From positions 3,784,001 to 3,844,000 of the forward strand of contig OU612067.1 in NCBI GenBank assembly GCA_914767715.1: a DNA stretch of 60,000 nt. Reading direction: 5' to 3'. Below, piece after piece: positions 21,650-32,588 of the stretch; the first letter of the stretch is position 1; every line of letters begins with the position of its first letter. The stretch comes from Membranipora membranacea. Lineage: Eukaryota; Bryozoa; Gymnolaemata; Cheilostomatida; Membraniporidae. The notes under the pieces were generated by a model, which ran no database searches, was not told the DNA's origin, and worked only from the letters and a program-made list of their open reading frames with translations. The position numbers were made by a program, and so were the translations under genes.

Positions 21650-24600
21650 AAGTAGAAAAAAACATCACTCAAACATTAATGCCGAATTTTCATTGGATAC
21701 TTGGAAAACCAATATTTGTAATGTTACACAATATTGTCAAATTTCGTACGATCGCCCCCAATTTTATTATCTCAGTAAGTCAACACTTTGATGCGACATC
21801 CAGTATAAAATTTAATATTAACACTAAACTGAAATTATTTTCAGCAAAAACTATCTGACCATAAAGAATTGCTACAATATAAGTATAGTAATCAGATTCT
21901 TTGGAATAAAAATAAACACAAAATATTCTGTGATCTGAACTTCCATTCTTATAAAAGATGATGTCCTGTTGCTTACATGGGAATTGGGTACCAAAATACG
22001 GATTTAAATTAAAAACTACCAACAGAGGGAATCCTCTTTTATACATGGACAGCTATTAGTATACAATATCTTTACTGTGCCTGGTGAAATGAAAGCATGG
22101 AATCTGGAATGCCCTTCACTTGTGTATGATGGTGACGTATATGCAGGGTGTTGAGTTGTCTGTTGTTATGATTGGTCATTAAAGAGGAGTGCAGAATACG
22201 TGCAAAAAGTTAACAAACAAGGTAACAAAATATTACAGGTGAAGTCACAAAATATTTTTGTTTCTATTTTGCAGAGAAGTCAATTGAGATGTGCTCCTCC
22301 TCCTCCTTGTGTTGGCCCACTAGTTTGATGTCACAAAAGTAACCAAACATAGTTGTGGTCGTAGTCACATATCAGTTCCCCTGCAATCCGAGCTTATACA
22401 CTGTTGGAATTGCTAACATCCTGATACTGGTGTATACCGTAAATTGTGTGGTAAAATCACAGATCTTGTGGTCAAAGGCATTACAGAAATGCTCCATTAA
22501 ACATGAGGAAACTTGTGAGGAAATGTGGCAATGTTTAACCTCATGGCGGTAGGACTCAGCATGTCTTAGGCAATATATGACCTATGGCAAAGGAATTCAG
22601 GACATGAGTATACATTGAATGATAATTAATAGCCAAAATAATGGTTTGATGTATCAAAGCTTAGCAAAGCTTGTCATTTCAAAATACTTAATTGATGTTT
22701 TCTCTCAGCCCCCCCCCCCCCAATTTTACTCATCAACAAAAAATTGATTTACTGTTGGCTTACCATAGTATTGATACATAGAGTAACAAAATTATTGTGA
22801 TTCCTGGTGTTAAATGTATTTCTGAATTGACACTTGAACCTTGTGACTTGAATCAAACTTTTTAGCTCACAGTTTAAAATTTTATTTATCATTAATGACA
22901 TCTGATTTCAATTTCCAAATACAATATTAAACTTTGAATTTGTATATACACCTCTTTCTGTAATCTTGCAGGTCCCAGGTTGAATCAATTAGGGGTGAAA
23001 TAAATGCCCCAAAGAGCACTTGGGACTTGACAAATCCATAATTAGGAACGCTGTATATTCCATAACCAGGCAGTACAACATTAATTTTATATGCTCAGTC
23101 TCACAGGCATTTATGTTTAATGCACCTCAGTGATTATTAAATTAATACTTTTATGACTTTGATTCTAGTCTTCTCATACATTAAAGCGGCTAGGTGCTAG
23201 GTGGTCAAACACAAATCCCTGATACTGGAGCATCGGAACAGTATGGTATGATGGATTTAAACCTCAGCTGCCCCTCCCCCTCCCCCCAACTCCGGTAAGT
23301 TACTGTACAGCTTCTTGTAATGATGGTGATACGGTAGAGACACCTTGGTCAGTAAATAACGACTTTCTATTTGCCATTGGAAAGCTGTGGAGCTCTATTT
23401 GATGACGCCCCATCAAGGAAATGAGGCCGGAAAGGCTGTTTATTTCAGATGGCAAATCGATTTCAAGATATTATTTAAAAACAGGTGTTTATTATTCTTT
23501 GAGATTCAACTCATCATAACTTTTGGTTTAAAAATATTACATGATGAGCATGAGGTGACATTTTTGATGCATCAATAATGTATGAAGATGACTGCAGACC
23601 ATCGAAAGTGGAAGGGTTTAGCATAATTTTACCATAATGTTAATAAGAGAATTATTGGAACAACACAAATCTATTTCAGAAATTCTCAGATACGAAATAA
23701 AAAATGTCGACACCGATACCTACAGGAAATGTTTACAGACACTGCATACCAGTTTGCCCCAATATGCGCACAATGAACGCCAAAGACAACCAATTTTAGA
23801 GCTTTCAAGGTCTTTTTAAAGTATAGACCCCTGTGTCTATAATTAAAAGTGGGAAATATCAACATAACCTCTGAAGGCAAAAGGCATTTACTAAAAATAT
23901 TCATGCAGAAACAATAGCTAAAACTTTCATATGCTTGGCTTTTGGCTATTCATCTTTCCTACAAATATACAATACGCAAATCCTACTCCAAAAAGAATAA
24001 ATAGTATAATTGTGAGTCTAAAGTTTTGTTGGCTTTGTGACAGGATAATAATACTGCTATTGAAAGGTTTCAATATTACTTGTATATTATGTACATTACA
24101 GCATATAATTTGAATCTTGGATTACGATCAAATTGAAGATATATTTTTGCTATCAAAATAGCAAAACAAACTGTCATTTGGTATTAACTCCTTGGTATAA
24201 AAAACAATAAATTGAATATGTGAAAATTTTACAGTCACAACCGCAACACAGATAACCATTGAATTATTAAGATACCTTTATAAAAAATATAATTCTCCTG
24301 AATAAGATCTTAGTACATCGCTAATCAGACAGAGGGCATCCGTTGAAAGTCGGCGGATAGTTGATGCGATCTTGCTAGCTACAATCTGTAAACATGGACA
24401 GCTCCAAATTGACAACCAGTAGACCAAGAATGTCAAGCAGCCTTATGTTGAGAGAAACTAAGCCTAGTTTATTTTGGCTTTGATTTTCTTGATGTCTGAC
24501 CCTTTGCCCTAGCCTTCCATTACCGGCTACTAGCTTTATAGTCCCGATCAAAACCGACCAATCATTTATCACATCCAACAGCAGAAATTTCAAATAAATT
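21650..24600. other. No supported gene
   Basis: Nearly 3 kb of AT-rich DNA. Homopolymer C runs occur near 22710. Open frames are short and without motifs. No family exon was seen next to the module that begins at 24615. Confidence 0.5.
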
Positions 24601-26010
24601 CAATGTTAAGTTAACAGGAAACCAACTTCCTGTTACTGGATATGGTTGAGGGAAAATTAATCTAAAAGGTCAAGCTCGAATGGTAAACATTGACACGATT
24701 GTAATCATAATTTTTTATCAATTAAATATATATCCGATGTCAATTGTTGTGCAAGATAGCCTTAGTCCAATCATGACTACCTAAAGGTGAAAAAGATGCG
24801 ATCAAAACCATTAGAGGATTATTGTGTAATTCTGATAAAATTTAAGAGATAAACCAAAAGATACATAGTCAATGATTGAGCTGCGGCAACTATGAGGTTA
24901 ACTTTCCCACATTTCCCTACCATGTTCCTTGTATTCAATGGGGCATCACGGTAACACCACGAATCTGAGGTCTGAGAATTGATCAAATGATTTGCAGTAC
25001 CGAGCTGTATCAGGATGTCAGGAATTAAAGCTTATAGAGCTAATATAGTGTCTAAGTTAGGAGATTAAAGAAAAATGATGCGCCCGTGACAACAAGCCCC
25101 TCAGCAAATCTACAATTAAGCTCATGAAAAAAAATATTTGTGACCTTTGTACATCATACTGTGTGACTTACACTAGATAAGCAAACCTAGAATTGACCTT
25201 CGCTGCAAGAATAAACCGGCAATAATGCTGTGATTTCTTCTGTTATATTTTGCTTCCAACTTTTTGCACCTTGACATACTTCTGTTTAGTGTCTTGAACC
25301 AATAATAATAGTCCCTGTAAATAACAGACAACTCTTCATCAAAAAACAAATGAAGCTTTTCCAAATTGAAATATCATTATTTTTTCTCATGTCAACTATT
25401 TCCGCACAATCAATCAACGGGCTGCAGCTTCATCATTTGATTCAGATATCTATTAGTACAACACATCGAAAGATTTCAGTAACAGTCATCATTTTTTAAG
25501 CTTTTCCAAATTGATATATCATTCTATTTCACTGCAAGAGGTGTAAACATATTGCACACCTTCAGTAGTGCCAGATGTATGAAACTTTGCCTGTGGGTAG
25601 TTTTTGATTCTGATCTATGCTTTGATACCCAATTACACATGGACTGACCATGTCAAGCCAACAGCTCATTTGCTGTTAAAAAGCTTTGTCTTCCTAATAA
25701 AGATAGGGCATTTAAATAAGACCAGTTTAATTTTAATTTCAATTATTGAGTATTATGATTGTTGGATGTTCACTGTTCCAGGTAATACAATGAAGCTACT
25801 ATTGATAACCTGAATACATATACTGTATTGACTATCTTGTATGAATTCTGATACCATTATTTTTTTGTGTCGAAAGAAATTAATATAAAGCAAAAACGAA
25901 TGAGAAAAAGAGCCATTAATGGTTGGAAACAGTTAGTAGTTCAATTTGATGAATATTTATCACATTTTTTTAATGGTACAATGGTTAAAACACATTGAAA
26001 CAAAAAAATA
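24600..26010. repeat. Segmental duplication, copy 2 (partner 5885-7420), with upstream module
   Basis: It contains the clean dyad CAGGAAACCAACTTCCTG (24615-24632) and the full series of blocks listed for 5885-7420. In the first copy the duplication leads into intact gene A. Here the corresponding position is followed by a SINE head and purine-rich DNA, and no gene is present. Confidence 0.8.
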
Positions 26011-26224
26011 CTACAAAATCCCACACTTACTGATTATTTGAATGGATATTGAATTGAAAAGATTAGACCGACCAGATATTCACTATGTTTCCGTGTGTCG
26101 ATTTTGTAAGGATTTCCGGAGGATTCGCCCCATGGAAACGGCATTAAATTCAAATTCCGATTGTGACGAATGGCTTTTTGGACGCGGATATCAATACCGT
26201 GTTTATTCGTCCTATTTCCTAATT

Positions 26225-26355
26225 GGCGGCGTGGCTGAATGGTTAGCGCACGTGCACAAAGCAGGGGGATAATGTTCTCGGTGGGAGGGGGAAAAGAAAA
26301 AAAAGAGGAAAAAGGAGAGAAAAAGAAAAGAAGGGAGGAAAAAGAAAGAAAAATA
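26225..26355 (+). mobile_element. tRNA-derived SINE head followed by purine-rich tail
   Basis: GGCGGCGTGGCTGAATGGTTAGCGCAC includes an A box (TGGCTGAATGG, 26232-26242). The B-box position (about 26268-26285) is damaged. A purine-only stretch of G, A and GAAA follows to about 26355. The head resembles Ser/Leu-type tRNAs. It is a decayed SINE or tRNA pseudogene, not a functional tRNA. Confidence 0.6.
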
Positions 26356-26968
26356 ATTGCTAATCTGCTAAATTCCCATCAATTTACACGCATTTATCTA
26401 CCAGAACTCAGGATTCGGTTTTCTTTAAGCTTTCTACGAATTCTCCAAATCTGTTTTGCATATTTTTGAGGATTTTGGTGTAAACCTCTCTGGTGTAGCT
26501 ATGGATAGGTATGATCAGGATCATTAACAGCTTCTCAACGGTCTATTTTATCTTCAAGACATTAAAGTTTAGTGGAATATGTCATATCATGATCTGAAAG
26601 GAGAATTATGGACAGATGACATTTGTTGAAAATACAGCTTAGTATTTGAAACTAAGAACGAAATGTTCTATGCAACTGCTGGCTTAGTCAGGGGAATCAG
26701 CTTACATTCGTTCAGCGTAAATATAAAACTATATTTGGCAGACTAATCTTGAAATACAGGACTGTGAATAGGTAAGGATGAGATTCAGTGATGTGATTTA
26801 TGAATGGCAAGTCAAAAAAATAAAAAATTTCTCCTAGAAGTAAACGAAACTGGATTTGGATCAGAAAATAAGTTACTGTGATCACGCATCAAGAAATTCT
26901 AGGAAGAGGAAATAAAATTGATATTGCGAGCAATACTGATTGTGATAAAATGAAGCAAACGTATGGAG

Positions 26969-27204
26969 TTAATCACGCTTCCTAGATTTGACTATAGAAG
27001 CCCACACATCATAGCTTCCATCTTCTTTAGGGCAGAATGTCTTGCCTTTTACGATAGCATGTTGGCGATGCCCGGTTGCTTTTGTCTTAGGTAACTGGCA
27101 TCGCGAGCATAAGAACTGTCTTCTTTGACCTGTTGGCTTAACAGCAGCCTCAGCTGTCTTACGCTTATAGATTGTGGATCTGCTTTGTGGTAGCTTTGAA
27201 GGAT
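26969..27204 (-). CDS. Terminal coding exon of an unrecognised protein with a Cys/His cluster
   Basis: On the minus strand an acceptor (TTATGTTGTAG) is followed by an exon that is open for 77 codons to a TAA at 26969-26971. The exon begins with two bases of a split codon. The predicted protein is basic and contains RRQFLCSRCQLPKTKATGHR, then QHAIVKGKTFCP, and ends VKSRKRD. The arrangement C-x2-C, H-x2-H and a following C suggests zinc binding. GC content and codon use look more gene-like than the surroundings. I do not recognise the protein. Small zinc-binding C-termini of this kind occur in transposon-derived ORFs, so it may belong to a host gene or to an element. Upstream exons, which should lie at higher coordinates, were not identified. 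Confidence 0.6.
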
Positions 27205-28085
27205 CTACAACATAAGTAAAGCACTGTCAGAATCATGCTATCATGACATGGATATTAAGTTTAAGTCGTCATTGCGGATAGGGTTACCCCTCTAGAGTAC
27301 AGGTACAGGAACCCATGGTACTCAAGCCGCACCCTATACCCTTACCCGCCTGAATACCGGCTACTCTTTTTATTGAAGGCAGAGGGGGATCTTTCTACTG
27401 CATGTGGGGAGTGCAACCACACAGTCGACCTCCGGTATTATTAGTCCTGGCCGGCAAAACAACACACTCATTATAATAAACCATTCTTGAGGGATATACA
27501 ACTCACAATTGTTTTGAATTGTACATCACAAACGATAGCTTAGCGCAGAGCCTAAACCTGATGCACTCAATGAGCCCACTGACATCGATTACACTATTAA
27601 CATGTGTATCTCTGATCGTCAAAGTCAATTTAGTAGCAGTACCTAAAATGTAGCAGAACCTAACATGTTGGGTACTGCTACATGTACCCAGCACTTATTA
27701 ATAAAATTGAACACGGGTCGTCACACCAAATTTCTTGTGATAGTACTACTACTAAGTGAATTTGCCCTCTATCGATCAGAGATATACATGCAATAGTATA
27801 TCACGTGATCAGTGTGCTCAATGACTCTAGCGCACCAAACATAGTAGCCACGGTCATAACATACCAGCTTGAATGACTTGCCAGACCAAGGAGTAATTTT
27901 TTCTCAGACCGTCTCATGCCTCTTGATGGTCTTTGAGTGAGTCTTGTTGTGATAGTAAAAACTAAAAAAGAGCTACACAATCACATTCACTGCTATCCAA
28001 AATAAATCTCACCCACCAAGATAAGATACTGTCCTAGGGGAGTCAGTTTTAGGCCTACTGTTAAACTGTCACTGGTAATCTCTTA
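27205..28085. other. No supported exon identified
   Basis: This should include an intron of the gene whose last exon is at 26969-27204 if that gene is real. I could not find a further exon by eye. Confidence 0.4.
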
Positions 28086-28185
28086 TCATTTTTATCAACC
28101 AAAGTGAAAAAGTCCATGCAGAGATGGTCATGTACAAGACATGACCATCTTTGCATGGACTTTTTCACTTTGTTGATATAAATGA
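28086..28185. repeat. Near-perfect long hairpin (about 47-bp arms, 5-base loop)
   Basis: The left arm (28086-28133) and right arm (28139-28185) are reverse complements with only a few mismatches and one bulge. The core is GTCCATGCAGAGATGGTCAT against ATGACCATCTTTGCATGGAC. The loop is ACAAG. It could be a foldback element, a palindromic MITE or a transcribed hairpin RNA. Confidence 0.9.
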
Positions 28186-29550
28186 ACTGTCATGTACTGT
28201 CACTCAAGCTATTCATTTAACCCCTGTTGTACTACTGTGGAGTACTGTCTTCGATAGCGTAATATTCTAGATCAGCTGCCAATTATTAATATTTGCTCTC
28301 AGATCCATATGCTGACCTGTTGAGCTGGCATGATTTGAGGGTCAGAGTTAAGGTGATCTTAAACCATAGCGCTTAACTGGTAATCACAGTGACTCTCGTC
28401 GGCCGGGTTAAAACCCTCATATTATGTTTACTTTTGCTTCCTCTTACTAAACATCGTGGTGTTGATAACTCATCCATAAATACTGGACTGATTATGAACC
28501 TCACATCTTTTCTATTTTAGATTTTTTAAGTCTGCCAACACTGTCGGCGCAACCTTAACCCAGTGACTCGTTATCAAATGATCCTGATTTTACGGCAATT
28601 GTTGAAGGTGTGAGGGGCATAATGTCAACATAGGATTTGAATTTATCTGGGACATGACGATTGAAACTGGTGACTGAAACAGCCTAGAAAACTGTGAGTA
28701 ATTAATATATTTCACCCCAAATAAAGGATGTGGGGTTTGGGTAGGTTTGATCCAATTTGCTCGCAGTCCGGTCTTTCCCAATATACTGGTGAGCCTCCGG
28801 CTCAAAACCTAAATGCAGGGAAATTGGATCAAGCTTGATCTAGGTTTTGGGAGATGGAGGGTTAGGAATTGCAGGGGCTGTGAGTGTAAGCATCCTAAGA
28901 TGTGGATTCTTATGTATGATCACACCTTTAGGTCCAAGTTACAAACCTCTGTGACCATCCTGTGAGAAAGAGACATGAGTGCTGACTTTGTTGGTGGGAA
29001 AAAAGTTTACTTACTTACATTTACTTAGCATGAAATGCGGTCGGAGTTTGTATTATTGCAAATACTAGGTCTATGCATGCCTGCTTGAAACATCTGATGC
29101 TGATTTCTCCTATGAAATAGTTTTAGTTGCAAAATTCAAAAAGTGTTTTATGGGGAAGATTCAGCAACAGATATTGCTGCAAAATATAGTAACTGGATAA
29201 ATGTAGGATAAGCTTCGCCCCTACGTCATCCTGAAATGGAGATTCGTAATGGTTTTCTAACCAATAAAGTCAGCACTTTCGTTTGATGTCAACTTATCCA
29301 CACATGGTGACACCGAAGTCTCAAAATTGGACATGTAGAATATAACGTCAGGTAGCATCATACCTACCACCAAATGCTCATTTCATGTCACATTACAGTG
29401 ATCGAAAATACTAAAAAAACCCGTCAGTACATTTTTTATGCATACTCTTTGAGAGTATAGAACATGGACTATGCTGGCTAACAACATATGTGGGTTTTAA
29501 AATTAAGGTTTAATTAATTGCAGCTATTAAAAATATTTATTATTTAATAT
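28186..29550. other. No supported gene
   Basis: Mixed-composition DNA. No ORF over 75 codons has a recognisable motif. Confidence 0.5.
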
Positions 29551-30760
29551 TTTTCAGATGCCCTCATTCAGAGAAAGAAATAGAAAGTGGTAACGGAGAG
29601 TGATTCTTGATAGACACCTGGAAGATGCACCTGGAAAGGTAAGCTGACATGACAACACAAGTCATCCCCCATCTAATTTGTGAGGTTAAACTGCCTGATG
29701 ATTTTGTACACCGTTGACTCACTTTGAAAAATCTCTCTTCTATGCCTCGCCATGGCCTGACGAGGATGAATTCGCAACAAAATTTCCCTCTGACCCCTCC
29801 AATCCTCCCTGTCACAGATTTCCATTTGTGTCAAGAGTATATAATCCTGAGGGTGGTTTTGATTATAGACTCATTTGCCATTTTGTCTGGACTCCTGTGG
29901 ATAAAGTGTGGATAAACCCTGGACAGCCACTTGCCATTGTTTCAATTCATCAACTGATAAACTTTGAAAGTCAGTCATCTCGATATGCATAATGCTAGAG
30001 GGGATCTCACATCAAATTTAATCTTATTCATGCATATATGTTAGCCTGGGCAGGCTTTCGGGGTTGGTTGGGGAGCGGGGTTCCCCTTTCCCCACTACCC
30101 AACCCCGACTGCCTGCCCAAGCAACATATATGTCCTGTTTTGAGTGTAGATGAATTATCATAGGCCTAAAAATTCTCTAATCTCAAAGTTGTCTTGTTTC
30201 AATTTAATTTTGTGTCTTGAGTATGTTATCCTGAGGGTGATCTCAATTAGAGACTCATCCGCTATTTTTCTGGAGTCATGCGGATAAAGTGTGAATAAAA
30301 CCTTGGACAGTCACTTACCCTTGTCTCAATTTGGCAACTGATAGATTTTGAAAATATTTTATGCGATGTCTTGTAAGAGTATTTCTTTGACTGTTTTGAG
30401 TGTAGATGAATGATTATAGGCCTAAAATTCCAACACAAATGTAGGCCCACACCTCATAAATTTTGAAATGAAGATGGTTTAAGATTGACTGCGACGTATT
30501 TAATTTTTTTTTCAGACGCCCCTGTGCAGAGAAAGAAACAGAAATGGTTAGTGTAGTATGGAGATGGATGTGTGACAGACACCTGGAAAGGTAAGCTGAC
30601 TCAACACCACCAGTCATTCCTCATCCGTTTTTTAAACTAAAAGCTGGCTAATTGTTTCATGCACTCTGACTCACTTTAAAAGTCTAAATTTGCCCTCATC
30701 TTATTGACCCTGCAACAGATTTAATTTTGTGCCGCTATTGCCTGGACTCCTGCAATAAAA
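29551..30760. repeat. Local triplicated segment with exon-like blocks
   Basis: A block running from a polypyrimidine-AG (TTTTTCAG at about 29550-29559) through GCAGAGAAAGAAA/TTCAGAGAAAGAAA and GACACCTGGAA to AAAG-GTAAGCTGAC recurs at about 30508-30600. A second block (TATCCTGAGGGTG...GATAAAGTGTG...CTTGGACAG/CCTGGACAGCC) occurs at 29840-29960 and 30219-30350, with a shorter trace at 30715-30770. At 29714-29992 (+) this block has a 92-codon open frame with protein-like wording (RVYNPEGGFDYRL, CHFVWTP, WINPGQPLAIV); in the other copy it is full of stops. It is probably a repeated pseudogene or transposon fragment. Confidence 0.6.
30033..30132. repeat. 100-bp GC-rich foldback element
   Basis: CATATATGTT near the left end and AACATATATG at the right end enclose GGGCAGGC...GGGGTTGG...TGGGGA, which pairs with TCCCCA...CCAACCCC...GCCTGCCC. 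The arms are about 42 bp with a few mismatches. The inner half is strikingly GC-rich against an AT-rich background. It sits between two copies of the local repeat, so it probably inserted after that duplication. It is a candidate foldback MITE. Confidence 0.85.
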
Positions 30761-30769
30761 GTATTTAAC

Positions 30770-32100
30770 TAAATTTCTTTTTACCTTAAAGCCTACTTGG
30801 CCCCTCTTCACTATGCCCACAATAATTCTGGTCCATACAAAAGGTAACTCTGTCATCGATGTGATACATCGAGATTTTAGACTTTCCCAAAATGCATTGT
30901 GATATTAGTAGGATATGTATATATAGGCTTGTAATGTTCAAGAGGAAGAAAATCAGAGTTATTTGCTCTCTTTACAGGTAATTTTCGAACCTATCGTTGC
31001 CCAAAGCCCGAAAATATCAACAAAACAGAATGCTGGCATAACTGGATCTCGACCGGGGAGAAAAAAATGGTTAAGTCGAGGCAAAAGGATAACAATTCAT
31101 AGGACTTACTCTTTGATTGCAGATAATTTAGTCACATGTATCTGCCCAGACTATGCACAACAACATTTGGCAAACATTAACAGCGAGCTAGGCCAGGTTG
31201 AGTCTCGATGGCGCCTCTACAGCACAGACTCTAATAGCTACTACCACGCCTACGGAACCGAATATTTGATTATGAACTGTATAAGCATTGTGTAAGCAAA
31301 TTTGACCTACCCACTACCTGCATGTATGGTCAAAACAAGGAGTTAACTCCTTGGTGAAACTACATTTTTGTGAAGACTTCAGCTGGATACGCAATGAAGT
31401 GACCAGCTGAGACTTTCAGGATCTCTTCGCCCTGAGGATCATTTCTATTCTATGAGACTATACATAAAACTTTCATTATCTAAACTGTTGCCTACAGTAT
31501 AAAGAAGGTGAATACAGCTGTGGATGGAATAGTAAACTATGTACATGTTGCTAGTCTTGCCAGTAGATTACTCAAAGTTCAAACAGCCATTTAATTGATT
31601 GAGTTTGGTATAATTAGATGGTCCCAGTTTCATTCATGAGTTTATAGCCATCTCGGTCTTTACCCCTTCTACATTGTAAACATAATTCTATGAAAGGAAC
31701 TTAATCAACGAATATTTAAAGCTAAGAAAACAATAATCTTAACAAATCGTTAACATAACGATGTCTGACTTATGAAAGGCTGCATGAAAATCAAAATTCA
31801 ATGATACATTCATATCGTTAGTTTGGCGTCATAATGAAATATGTTTGAACTATGTGTGAAGCCAAAATGACGATAATATTATAATGATACTTTCAGTTCG
31901 TCAAACTAACGCTATCATTTTTCTGTGTGTATAAAAACTGATATAATAAATATTTTAAAGATTTATCAATAAATAATAAATAAAGAAAATTGTTATTCTT
32001 AGATAAAACAAAAGAGACAAAATGAGACAAATGAGACAATTCGAAATCATGCTTCAGCATAACAACATTATAGCGTAGTAGTAGCTCCGTTTGTATCATT
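30770..32100. other. No supported gene; contains an 18-bp perfect palindrome
   Basis: The palindrome CAAGGAGTTAACTCCTTG is at 31336-31353. The ORF at 30963-31295 (+) has no recognised motif and is not called. Confidence 0.5.
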
Positions 32101-32109
32101 GTGTCATTT

Positions 32110-32257
32110 AGTGTCTCACTGGATAGTTTTAAGGGCTCACAATGTCTTCAAAGGGATGACAAGCGGGAGGCCGGGGTTCAAGTCCCTGCCGCGGCAGATT
32201 CTTTTCATGTTTTTCCCATCATGGGAATGGTTAGAATCCACTGGTTTCTAACCATTC
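32110..32257 (+). mobile_element. tRNA-derived SINE fragment with hairpin
   Basis: A good B box (GGTTCAAGTCC, 32175-32185) lies within CCGGGGTTCAAGTCCCTGCC. The A box region is poor. Downstream is a perfect 12-bp stem, GAATGGTTAGAA (32225-32236) with its complement at 32246-32257. The layout fits a SINE head followed by body sequence. It is 75 bases left of the gene E promoter module. Confidence 0.55.
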
Positions 32258-32471
32258 GAAATTGCAGTGAACCACAAAATCGACACATGGAAACATAGTG
32301 ATTACCTCTCTTCTCAATTTCCTAATTAACTATTTGAGAATGATAAGCTGTACCAATCACTGTAAAAATATTTCAAGCATATTCGAAGCCATTAATCTTT
32401 GGATTCATAAGTGATTCATGTTTGGTGGTAAGGTAACCTGATACCTTAAAGGGTGTTTGTTGATTTGCAAT

Positions 32472-32506
32472 CAGGAAGTCTGTTTCCTCGTTCTATAGTA
32501 TAAAAG
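32472..32506 (+). promoter_or_regulatory. Core promoter of gene E: dyad plus TATA box
   Basis: CAGGAAGTCTGTTTCCT (32472-32488) is followed by CGTTCTATAG and TATAAAAG (32499-32506), 83 bases before the ATG. The wider upstream region from about 32331 (TATTTGAGAATGATAAGC) is nearly identical to that of gene A. Confidence 0.88.
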
Positions 32507-32588
32507 CAAATATCACAAAGAAGAAACATCATAGAAGTAGAAGGTGTAACAAAGACAAGGATAGTGAAAAAACGAGACTCTGACAAAT

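Noticed and set aside
30963-31295. 110-codon ORF, candidate gene
   Set aside because: No motif, no homologous copy in the window, no promoter or splice pattern comparable with the family.
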